The position numbers and the translations under genes are program-made. Under the pieces are notes generated by a model, which was given only the letters and a program-made list of their open reading frames with translations, was not told the DNA's origin and made no database searches. A stretch of DNA of 45,195 nt, taken from Lachnospiraceae bacterium (lineage in GTDB: Bacteria > Bacillota > Clostridia > Lachnospirales > Lachnospiraceae). Position 1 is the first letter of the stretch, and each line of letters starts with the position of its first letter. The stretch covers positions 1 to 45,195 of the forward strand of contig JAIKWO010000147.1 in the NCBI GenBank assembly GCA_024684675.1, given 5' to 3'. Shown piece by piece: positions 26,742 to 35,545 of the stretch.

Positions 26742-28541
26742 TTACAGTTTAAACTGACCCACCAGTCTCTGAAGCATGAGCGCATTCTCCGCAAGTCTGT
26801 CGGAGGATTCCGCAACCTGATGGCTGGATGCCGTCTGCTCCTGGGAGGCAGCGGATACGTTCTGCGTCTCGTCCGCTACGCTGACACCCATCTGCTCGAT
26901 CTTTTGGATGTTGTCCGCGATGGTATTGGTACCGTGGGACAGCTGCTCCACGATCGAACTCATACGTCCGGACTCGTCTGCGATCGCACGAACCATATCA
27001 ACGATGTTGTTGAATGTGTTGCCGGCTTCATTAACTGTCTCGGTGCCTTCCACAACACGCTCCGCGCCGTCTCTCATGGCGCCGACCGCTTCTTCGGAGC
27101 TTCTCATGATATCATCGATCAGAGCCGTGATATTCTCAGCAGCCTGATTCGAATCATCCGCCAGTTTACTGATCTCACTTGCAACAACGGCAAAGCCCTT
27201 GCCTGCTTCGCCCGCTCTTGCCGCCTCAATCGAAGCATTTAAGGACAGCAGGTTGGTCTGACTTGCGATCTCGGAGATCGTGCTGACAAACGTGTCAATA
27301 TTCTTCAGCTTATCGCCAAGGCCGTCAACCACTTCCGCCGTATTCTCAACGGACTCTTTGATGGTGCTCATCATGTTCGTCGCATTCGTCATGTCGGCTG
27401 CGCCCTTTTCAGCAGCTTCGCTCGTCGACTTGGTCATGTCGTTGGACCTAATGATCGCGCTCTTGAATTCCTGCATATTGGAAACAAATGCGCTCGTCTC
27501 ATCGCTTGCGCTCGATACAGCAGAGATCTGCTCCGTGCAGGATCCTGCAACGTTCGTACAGGATGTCGCAACCATCTCACTTGCATCCGCGGACTGCGAA
27601 GCACTTGCCGAGAGCTCTTCCGATGCGGACGCAACAAGCGTCGTGATATCGGAAATCTTCTGCATGAGTTCGCGGATATTCGTATGCATCGTTTCCAACG
27701 CTTCCGCGATCAGACCGATCTCATTGTTTTTGGATTTTAAAGCCCGCACGCGAACCATCTCTTCATTGTCGGTAAAATCGCTATCCGCCATGAGGAGCAT
27801 CTCTTTTGAAACAAGAACGATCGGATTGGCGATCCTCTTTGCGATCAGTACCGCAGCAATGACGCCGAGCACAATAATGACAACCGTGATGATAATCGTC
27901 TCGATCAGGCTTGTACGAAGCGCGTTGCTCGCCTTCGTATTATATTCCGCCTTCAAGGAATCAATATGATCGATCCATACGCCGGTACCCATTACCCAGT
28001 CAAACGGTGCATAGTATGCCGTGTAATTGAGCTTCGGAAGCGGTTCTGTCTCATTCGGCTTTGCAAACATCAGCTCTGTGTAACCGCCGCCGTCCTGCAT
28101 GCCGTTCTTGATCATCTCCTGGATGAATTTCGTACCGTTTGGATCGGTCGCATCCCATCTGGACTGCCCTTCCGTGTCACGCCCGAGCAATACAACGTTG
28201 ATGCCTTTTGAAGTATCAACCCAAAAATACCCGGAACCGTCATTGTATTTCAACTCTCTGATCAGCTCAGCGGACTCTTTCATGGCCTCTTCCTTGGTCA
28301 TCTCGCCCGCTTCGTATCTGGCATTCATCACCGCGCAGATACTCATTGCTTCCTGCGTCTCGTTCTTCAGCTCCGTCTTGATATCTTCAAGGAGCCTGGT
28401 TCCATACGTATCACTCTGCTCATCATTCGTCTTAATCGTATTGGTTATGGAAAAAACCGATATAACAACTCCTGTCACAATGACCGAGGCCAGAATTGCA
28501 CCCACGATCGTATACATCAAAGATCCGCGTTTCTTTCTCAT
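26742..28541 (-). CDS. Methyl-accepting chemotaxis protein (sCache_2-like sensor)
   Basis: YFWVDTSKGINVVLLGRDTEGQSRWDATDPNGTKFIQEM...FDWVMGTGVWIDHID single-Cache; [38 protein letters not shown]. Confidence 0.94.
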   Translation of the reverse strand: MRKKRGSLMYTIVGAILASVIVTGVVISVFSITNTIKTNDEQSDTYGTRLLEDIKTELKNETQEAMSICAVMNARYEAGEMTKEEAMKESAELIRELKYNDGSGYFWVDTSKGINVVLLGRDTEGQSRWDATDPNGTKFIQEMIKNGMQDGGGYTELMFAKPNETEPLPKLNYTAYYAPFDWVMGTGVWIDHIDSLKAEYNTKASNALRTSLIETIIITVVIIVLGVIAAVLIAKRIANPIVLVSKEMLLMADSDFTDNEEMVRVRALKSKNNEIGLIAEALETMHTNIRELMQKISDITTLVASASEELSASASQSADASEMVATSCTNVAGSCTEQISAVSSASDETSAFVSNMQEFKSAIIRSNDMTKSTSEAAEKGAADMTNATNMMSTIKESVENTAEVVDGLGDKLKNIDTFVSTISEIASQTNLLSLNASIEAARAGEAGKGFAVVASEISKLADDSNQAAENITALIDDIMRSSEEAVGAMRDGAERVVEGTETVNEAGNTFNNIVDMVRAIADESGRMSSIVEQLSHGTNTIADNIQKIEQMGVSVADETQNVSAASQEQTASSHQVAESSDRLAENALMLQRLVGQFKL

Positions 28542-28607
28542 ACAGTGCTCCTTTCTTTGTCCGTAACGGATTTCATCCGGTTAGACAAATTATAGCACAA
28601 TATACAA

Positions 28608-29987
28608 TTAATTTTCAGTAAAATTCGAAGATTTTTTCATTTTTGCAAGATAATGATTGTGCGTCCACACAGAAAGTGCGACAGTCAATGCATCAGCAGT
28701 GAACTGCGCCCAGACAAGCCCATAGATCCCAAAGATCGCATTTAAGACAAACAGCATCGGAATATTGAAGACCGCCCAGCGCATCACGCCAAGGAACAGC
28801 GCTTCCTTTCCGCGCCCGTACCCGTTGAAAAGATGCACGTGAAAGAAGCTCAAAAACATCAGGATCGTCGCAAGGCACCTGATCCGGAGAAAATCCGTGC
28901 CTAGTGCGACCGTCTGCGGCTCATCGATAAAAAACCGCATGATATACGGCGCAAAGCATTCATACATCGCGATGCTGACAAGCGCACAGATCATCCCGCA
29001 GCGCTTGGAAAAATTGGCAACAGCCCGCATACGCACATGGTCGCCGGAAGCATAGTTATATGCCACGATCGGCACCATGGCCTGGCAGATACCGATCCCG
29101 ATATTAAGCGGCAGGCGCTCAGCCTTTAATACGATCCCGACAGCCGCAAGCGCATGATTGCCGTAGCCTGACATCAGCTTATCCAGCACGATATAGTCGC
29201 AGTCAAAAAGGAGCGTTGCGACAGCCGCCGGAACGCCGACCGCAAAGACGCCGCGGATACTTTTTTTCTCAGGAAAAATGCCCGGACGCATAAGCCGCAG
29301 GATATTCATATGGCGCAATTTGAAAACCGTGAGAATGAAATACAGACAGGTAATGCAGTTGGACAGGCATGTTGCGATACCGGCACCTAGAATCTCGTAT
29401 CCCGGCGGCAGGATCACAAACATGAAGAGCGGGTCTAAGATGATGTTGATGATCCCGCCCATCGTCACGCCGAATCCTGCTTTGCCGGACTCGCCGATGC
29501 TGCGTACCATATTGGCAAAAACATTGGTCAGGATCGTCGGCAGTGCGCCCGCTACGATGACGCACATCGCATAGGTACGCGCAAACGCATGGTTCGCTTC
29601 ATTGGCGCCAAGAAGCGTCAAAAGCGGATCCATAAACAGGAATACACCGGATGCAAAGCAAACGGCCAGTATTATAGACAGATAAACGCAGAAACTGTAT
29701 ACTTTGCTGCACTCTCGCTCCCTGCCTTCTCCCAGAAGCCTTGCAATCAATGCACCGCCGCCCACACCCGCGACACCGGCAAGCGGGATCGACAGATTGA
29801 ATACGGGTAGCAAAAGCGACGTTGCCGCCACCATGTCCGGATTATTCGTCCGACCGACAAAAAAAGTATCCGCCATACTGTAGATCAGCACGATCAGCTG
29901 GCCGACCACGGTCGGCACAGCCATCGTGCGAACTGCGCGTGATACCTTCATAGATTCAAACAATTCCTTATTTGCGTTCTGTTTCAT
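28608..29987 (-). CDS. MATE family efflux transporter
   Basis: 459 aa, 12 TM-like; VPTVVGQLIVLIYSMADTFFVGR, ALIARLLGEG. Confidence 0.92.
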   Translation of the reverse strand: MKQNANKELFESMKVSRAVRTMAVPTVVGQLIVLIYSMADTFFVGRTNNPDMVAATSLLLPVFNLSIPLAGVAGVGGGALIARLLGEGRERECSKVYSFCVYLSIILAVCFASGVFLFMDPLLTLLGANEANHAFARTYAMCVIVAGALPTILTNVFANMVRSIGESGKAGFGVTMGGIINIILDPLFMFVILPPGYEILGAGIATCLSNCITCLYFILTVFKLRHMNILRLMRPGIFPEKKSIRGVFAVGVPAAVATLLFDCDYIVLDKLMSGYGNHALAAVGIVLKAERLPLNIGIGICQAMVPIVAYNYASGDHVRMRAVANFSKRCGMICALVSIAMYECFAPYIMRFFIDEPQTVALGTDFLRIRCLATILMFLSFFHVHLFNGYGRGKEALFLGVMRWAVFNIPMLFVLNAIFGIYGLVWAQFTADALTVALSVWTHNHYLAKMKKSSNFTEN

Positions 29988-30083
29988 GATGAGACCTTCG
30001 TGACTGATTTATTCTGTAGTTTATCTATAGCAAAACGATCGACTGATTGCAACCAAATGACAAAATTTGACAGCTTAATGCGC

Positions 30084-30115
30084 AAAAAATGAGGCACCAT
30101 ATATACGGTGCCTCA
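30084..30115 (-). terminator. Intrinsic terminator after the LURP-one-like gene
   Basis: Minus strand TGAGGCACC-GTATATAT-GGTGCCTCATTTTTT. Confidence 0.85.
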
Positions 30116-30136
30116 GATCGTCTTTCATTATGATGA

Positions 30137-31039
30137 TCAGTCGTTCTCCTGATCGGATACATTGTCACAGATGATGGCAAGTGCGATCGCAACGTCCTTC
30201 ATGCTCTCGTTCATGATGCGGATGCGATAGCAGTCGGACCAAACCGTGCGATCCGTATCAACATGTGCGACGGTATTGCCGCCAACCTGAATGTCGAAGT
30301 CAAATCCCATGATGTCGCCGGCAATCTTCAGCTCCTTGCCGTTCACCGTGCCATTCAACTCAGGCTTGGTCAGTTTCAGCTTTTTCTTGATGGAAGCAAC
30401 TTCAGTGCCGTTCTTCTCAATGCTGTAGGTCGGCATGATCGCAACAAACTTCTTCTTAAGCTTTACAACTTCTTCGCCGTTCCTTTGGATCGAGAAATTG
30501 TGACGGGTTAAATCGCCTTCAACATGATATGCCGTAGCCTGATTCCGATCGAAGATATCAAACTTGGGCGTAATGGAGATCGCCTTCTGCTTCATGTACA
30601 ATTCGATCGCTTCACCGGTAGCTGTAGCAACAGGTGCTGCCGCTGCCGTCTCGGTAACCGTCTCGCCTGCTTCCAGCTTCTTGATCACTTCGCAGAGCTC
30701 ATCAACCGCGCGGTCTGCCTTGGATGTGCCCGCATCCTTGTGACCCAGGAACATATCAAGTCCCATATTCAGTGCGGTGGAAGCGCCGCTTACGCCGTCT
30801 GTGCCGATCTTGCCCATAATGATCTTGCTTCCGTCCACTCTGACGAATACATCAAAGTCCTCGGAAACCCGCTTATACATAACGGACTGTATACCTCTGA
30901 TGTCACCCATGACCGGTACACCGAAGCTTACCTTGACCCCGGAAAGCTTCGCCAGAAGATCTGCATTTGTAAAGTTCTGTGTGTTCTTAACGCTGGCATA
31001 CCCCATGTTGCCACCGCCGGACATATCAAATAATCCCAT
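30137..31039 (-). CDS. LURP-one/YxjI-like C-terminal domain protein with uncharacterised N-terminal domain
   Basis: C-term LYMKQKAISITPKFDIFDRNQATAYHVEGDL...KKKFVAIMPTYSIEKNGTEVASIKKKL tubby-like; N-term MGLFDMSGGGNMGYASVKNTQNF not recognised. Start corrected to 31039. Confidence 0.8.
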   Translation of the reverse strand: MGLFDMSGGGNMGYASVKNTQNFTNADLLAKLSGVKVSFGVPVMGDIRGIQSVMYKRVSEDFDVFVRVDGSKIIMGKIGTDGVSGASTALNMGLDMFLGHKDAGTSKADRAVDELCEVIKKLEAGETVTETAAAAPVATATGEAIELYMKQKAISITPKFDIFDRNQATAYHVEGDLTRHNFSIQRNGEEVVKLKKKFVAIMPTYSIEKNGTEVASIKKKLKLTKPELNGTVNGKELKIAGDIMGFDFDIQVGGNTVAHVDTDRTVWSDCYRIRIMNESMKDVAIALAIICDNVSDQEND

Positions 31040-31115
31040 CTTAACCCCTCTCTGCATTGAACGCGAAACAATCAAATTTATTTACCTTGCACATTCTAAA
31101 TCGTATTTTATGCAA

Positions 31116-31151
31116 AGTATAGTACCCTCATGGGTACCCTGCATGCTTTTT
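31116..31151 (-). promoter_or_regulatory. Promoter/operator upstream of the LURP-one-like gene
   Basis: Minus strand A-tract - ATGCAG - GGTACCCATGAGGGTAC (17) - TATACT; shared element with 39446-39483. Confidence 0.55.
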
Positions 31152-31157
31152 TACGGA

Positions 31158-32864
31158 TCACTCTGTCAGGTACCAGTCATCCGATGCTTCATCGTATACG
31201 TAGATCTCATCACTGTCTTCATCATAGAAGAAAATGTTGTCCGAGTCTTCGTCGTAAAGGTACAGGTTACCGTCCGCATACTGATACCAGAGGTCGGAAT
31301 CATAGTCATAGATCCAGTCGTCGACCGCTTCGTCTTCATATCCGTAATAATCGGCTTCGTCATAGTCGTAACCGTACTCACAGGAACCGCCGCCGCTGAT
31401 GTTGCAGCCATACTCGCTCTCATAATCACCCCAGCCGTTCCACATATCTTCGAATACGCTGTAGTTGAAGTAGTCCTCGCCACCATCCGAGACAAAACGC
31501 GCGAGCCATTCCACGTATTCGTCATCCAGTCCGATCTCCCTGTAGACGCTCTCTAACTGGCTATACAGATCGGAGTCTCCGTAAGGCAGTGATACCGCAA
31601 GCCCGGTCAGCTCGTTCTTATCGGATGTATGTCCGTAATAGGCAACAGCTGCCTTCAAGGCCGACTTCAGCTTCTTTGCCTCTTCGCTGTCCTTATCAAC
31701 GTTCTCGATCAGAGCAAGCATATCGCTGATATAGTAATCGGACAGAGTAACGTTGCTCGCATCATCTCCCCATGAATCCCAGTAGCCTCTGCCCATACGC
31801 CCGCGGGACATATGCGCCCTGCTGTAATTCGTATCAAGAAGCGTATCCTCATTCTTGTATGCGTAGTCTTTCCACGCGGCAAAAAGGCTCTTCGCCGTCG
31901 AGGTATTGAAAAGACCCATGCAGGCGGAATCGCCACCCTCTCTGGTCTCATTTTCCGCAATAATGTCATCTACGATATATTTGCCGAGAAGCGGTGTGGA
32001 CATGCCCGGATTTTTCTCAAGCTCATCCATCCACTTCGTATAGCTCCACCCCAGGCCCGATTCAAAGTCTTCGGAAAGAAGCGTATATTTACAGTACGGT
32101 GCAAACGCGTAGACCGTCTCAAGGCTCGCCATGATACAGCAGTCCATCCCGATGATATCGAAATGCACATCCTTATGCTCGTTAAAAGCGCCCGCCATCT
32201 CCGCGATCGACAGGCTCTCGCCCTCCGGCTGCCACTGGTCGTAACCAAACCCGTAAATCGGTCCCCCGCCGTGGTTCCAGAACAGGAAAAAGTAGCGATC
32301 CGCAGGATAATTTTCCTTGCAAAAACCGATGAATTCGGAAAGTGTGCTCTGCTCCGTACAGGCAAGCTGACCGAGATTGTCGCGGATCAGGCTAAGCCCT
32401 CCGTCCTCAATGCGCCAGGTCTGCGCTGTTTTTGCAGAAATATCAAAATCCTGCCATTTCTTCGTGCCCATGGTCTGGATGATGACATTGACATTCTCGC
32501 CGATACCGGAATCGATCATCTCAGTGATATCAAGTGATGCTTCGCCGGCCTCCGATTCAAGATCGGAACCGTTTACATAGATCATGACGGTCGCGCTTTT
32601 TGCATCCGTTCCGACCGATATACTAGAAGCATTTGCATGGTGTGCGCCCGATCCGGATGCCGGACTGCTGCCCTCTGCATCATCTGTTACATTCTCCGCT
32701 TCAACGGCAGTCTGTTCCGCAGGCTCGTCATCCATGATGTCCGCAACCGCGATCAGAATGATCCCGATCACGGCAAACACGATCACAAGCAAAATGCCTG
32801 CGCCGATCGCAAGCAGCCTTTTCAAAAGCGCCTCCTGCATCTTATTGTTGAGATTCCCACTCAT
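31158..32864 (-). CDS. Membrane-anchored clostripain-family (C11) cysteine protease
   Basis: N-term TM; ATVMIYVNGSDLES; FLFWNHGGG (His); IIGMDCCIMASLE (Cys); D/Y-rich C-terminal repeats. Confidence 0.92.
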   Translation of the reverse strand: MSGNLNNKMQEALLKRLLAIGAGILLVIVFAVIGIILIAVADIMDDEPAEQTAVEAENVTDDAEGSSPASGSGAHHANASSISVGTDAKSATVMIYVNGSDLESEAGEASLDITEMIDSGIGENVNVIIQTMGTKKWQDFDISAKTAQTWRIEDGGLSLIRDNLGQLACTEQSTLSEFIGFCKENYPADRYFFLFWNHGGGPIYGFGYDQWQPEGESLSIAEMAGAFNEHKDVHFDIIGMDCCIMASLETVYAFAPYCKYTLLSEDFESGLGWSYTKWMDELEKNPGMSTPLLGKYIVDDIIAENETREGGDSACMGLFNTSTAKSLFAAWKDYAYKNEDTLLDTNYSRAHMSRGRMGRGYWDSWGDDASNVTLSDYYISDMLALIENVDKDSEEAKKLKSALKAAVAYYGHTSDKNELTGLAVSLPYGDSDLYSQLESVYREIGLDDEYVEWLARFVSDGGEDYFNYSVFEDMWNGWGDYESEYGCNISGGGSCEYGYDYDEADYYGYEDEAVDDWIYDYDSDLWYQYADGNLYLYDEDSDNIFFYDEDSDEIYVYDEASDDWYLTE

Positions 32865-32867
32865 GCA

Positions 32868-33134
32868 TTATCCTCCAAACACGGCAGACTTTGTTCCTTC
32901 TGCCAGATACTCCCCGTAGTCCACAACAAATTGTGCCAACCGAAATGAAGAATCGGTCTCATCGACACCAAGCTTTGCGGCAAGCTTCCCCACCAGCTCG
33001 TCGTCATCCGTAATACCGGACTCCATCAGATCCAGAATCGCTTTATCTTCCGCTTCGATCTTTTTCTTTTTCCCCTTCATACAGACCCATGTCTCATCAC
33101 CCCGTATGATCTCTGCTTCAGGTCTCCACTTCAT
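32868..33134 (-). CDS. 88-aa protein, possible PqqD/RRE-like fold
   Basis: Short ORF between two coupled genes, RBS AAGGAGGATAAGACAGCATG inside upstream stop region; predicted beta-rich N-half then helices KAILDLMES/DDELVGKLAAKLG/FRLAQFVVDYGEYLAEG. Confidence 0.75.
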   Translation of the reverse strand: MKWRPEAEIIRGDETWVCMKGKKKKIEAEDKAILDLMESGITDDDELVGKLAAKLGVDETDSSFRLAQFVVDYGEYLAEGTKSAVFGG

Positions 33135-33140
33135 GCTGTC

Positions 33141-35531
33141 TTATCCTCCTTGTCTCCCCCCGCCCCTGTGTACCAGGCCGAGCTGGAGTGCCTTTCTTTC
33201 GGCATCCGCACGGCTTTTTACACCGAGTTTTTTATAGATATTTCTGTTATGCTTTTTCAATCCGTCATAGCTGATGTTCAGGCCGGCGCAGATCTCTTCC
33301 GTCGACTGTCCCGCGCAGAGCATCGCCAGTACCTCCGCTTCGCGGGTCGTTAGCGATACCGTTTCCTTCGGAATGTACTTCATATATGCAGGATAGTTCG
33401 TTGCGACTGTCAGACTTTCGTCGTAAACCCTCTTAAAGAATGACTCTTCAATGTCCGCAAGATCCGTTTTATCAAGCTCCTTCAGCAGTGGCAGAACTGC
33501 TGTCCCCTCCAGCGAGATGAGCCGCACAAAATGATACTCATTCGCCTGATGCAGTGCGTCGATCAGATGCTTTTTCCAGTGCGCATCTCCCTGCCTGTAC
33601 AGAATGACGGACTTGAGGATCTCATTTTCCATCCACATGAAATGCCGTGCGTATCCTTCCAGATAACTTGTCAGGAAATTCGCCAGATCCAGTGCTTCTT
33701 CCAACCGCTCTTCATGGATCAGGCAGCGGATCTTCATCATCTGCCTGTATCTGTCCAGGATGGCAAAAAAGACTCTTGCATCCGGAACGGAATCGATAAA
33801 TTCGCGGATACGGTCGTCGCCTGCGCCGTCAAAGAGCGAAAGCCATACGCCGAAGGCTTTCAGATTGGGCACCAGTCTGTCTGCCCCTTCCTTCTCGATC
33901 TTCTCCGCGATGGAATCATAGACACGCTTTGCGGAAGGATACTGCCCCTCCACCAGATGCTGCCTGATCTGAATGCCGGCCGAAACAAAACACATCTCGA
34001 TCTTGCCGCCGTGTGATGCGGCATCATAACCGTCTGCGCATCTTGTCAGTACCTCGTACGCGGGCATCATGCCTTTTTCAAAACCACTCTCCGCAAGTGC
34101 GAGCGTCACAAGTCCCTTGCCAAAGCCCGCCAGCAGTGAAGTCAGCGGCTTCCCCATAAACCGCGCGATCTGCGTATCGTTCTTCGACCATTCGGAAAAA
34201 TCCAGCCCGCCGTTCATGACAGACGGTGTATTACCTGTCACACAGAATTCCGGCAGAATGATATCTCCTGCCTGAATCATGGAGAAAACGTTCTTCATGA
34301 TGAGCAGGATCCCCTTGATCCCGCGGTGCGGGAGTGCAATATCCAGATACGCCAAAAGCGCTTTCGCTTCCCGGCGTCTCTCCCGCCTGTTGCTCGGATC
34401 CTTCTGGAAAAGCTCCAACTCGTGGTACCACTCTTCCGACTTCTCCGGCATAATGAGCAGGCTGCAGAGCATGCTCATCCCCGACATCAATACAGGCGAA
34501 AGGAGAAGCTCCTCCCGCGGCATTTCAAAGTAGTATTCCCTTGTCTCTATAAAATGACCCGTTCCGGGATGCATTCGTGCATTCCGCACGAGCAGTTCCT
34601 TGATCTTTCTGGTTGCGCCCGCTTTTCGATAATACAGGAGTGCGTGAGAGGCATCATCTTTTCGCTCGTAATACTCTGCCGCACGCAGATAATTCTCCGT
34701 GATCGCATCCTTCGACCATGTCAGTTCCTGTTTCCAGATGTAATAGCCCCGCATCTCCCAGCGGATCGCAAAGTGACCGTTCGTCTTCACTTCAAGCTGG
34801 TTCATCACGTCCTGACAGTATTCGATCATCTTCGTGATATTGCCGTTGCCTGTCAGATACTCCGCCATCTCTACGGTGAATTCGTCGTACCGGCACACGC
34901 AGAGTGCGAACTTCAGGAAATCCTCCATCCAGTTCTCTGTCAGGTATCCGTCCCACATGCGGAAAAGATCCTGCCGCACGGCCGCGCGAATATCCTCGGA
35001 GTACCGTACCCCGCCTTCCATACGGGATGCAAACGCATACAGCGAGCGCGGGTAGCCACGGGAGATCCGCGTCACCGGCTCGACATCATCGGGATGCAGC
35101 TCTACATCTCTGTCTTTGAAGAATTCAATGACCTCCCGCTCGCCGAGTGCAAAATCCTTCTCTCTGATCCGCACGAATCCAAGATCCATATAATCCGCCG
35201 CCAGAAATTTAGGCACCGCCCCTCTGGTTAACATAACAACCTGCAGGCCACTCTCATGAAGCAGTTCCTTCACATAACGGATCGATTCTTCCTCGGAAAG
35301 CCACTGCATATCCTCAATGATTACTACACTGCCGCGGAATGAATCAAGTGCCGGCCGCTCCGTGAGATTCCCATCCTCACATTTCAAAACAAGCGGATTT
35401 TTCCTTCGGTAGTAATACTCCACCGATGCGGTCTTGCCCCAGCCGGATGCGGCCGTCATGATTACGGGCGAGAAGAATTCTTCAGCCTTTTTCAGTTTTT
35501 CAAATACTGTGGGAACCTTAATATATCCCAT
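33141..35531 (-). CDS. STAND-type (MalT-like) LuxR transcriptional regulator
   Basis: Walker A ASGWGKTAS; GSVVIIEDMQWL; helical TPR-like middle; C-term LTTREAEVLAMLCAGQSTEEICAGLNISYDGLKKHNRNIYKKLGVKSRADA LuxR HTH. Confidence 0.92.
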   Translation of the reverse strand: MGYIKVPTVFEKLKKAEEFFSPVIMTAASGWGKTASVEYYYRRKNPLVLKCEDGNLTERPALDSFRGSVVIIEDMQWLSEEESIRYVKELLHESGLQVVMLTRGAVPKFLAADYMDLGFVRIREKDFALGEREVIEFFKDRDVELHPDDVEPVTRISRGYPRSLYAFASRMEGGVRYSEDIRAAVRQDLFRMWDGYLTENWMEDFLKFALCVCRYDEFTVEMAEYLTGNGNITKMIEYCQDVMNQLEVKTNGHFAIRWEMRGYYIWKQELTWSKDAITENYLRAAEYYERKDDASHALLYYRKAGATRKIKELLVRNARMHPGTGHFIETREYYFEMPREELLLSPVLMSGMSMLCSLLIMPEKSEEWYHELELFQKDPSNRRERRREAKALLAYLDIALPHRGIKGILLIMKNVFSMIQAGDIILPEFCVTGNTPSVMNGGLDFSEWSKNDTQIARFMGKPLTSLLAGFGKGLVTLALAESGFEKGMMPAYEVLTRCADGYDAASHGGKIEMCFVSAGIQIRQHLVEGQYPSAKRVYDSIAEKIEKEGADRLVPNLKAFGVWLSLFDGAGDDRIREFIDSVPDARVFFAILDRYRQMMKIRCLIHEERLEEALDLANFLTSYLEGYARHFMWMENEILKSVILYRQGDAHWKKHLIDALHQANEYHFVRLISLEGTAVLPLLKELDKTDLADIEESFFKRVYDESLTVATNYPAYMKYIPKETVSLTTREAEVLAMLCAGQSTEEICAGLNISYDGLKKHNRNIYKKLGVKSRADAERKALQLGLVHRGGGRQGG

Positions 35532-35545
35532 GCGTATCCTCCGCC

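Noticed and set aside
29269-29565. 98-aa minus-strand ORF inside MATE
   Set aside because: Out-of-frame within the MATE transporter; no independent evidence.
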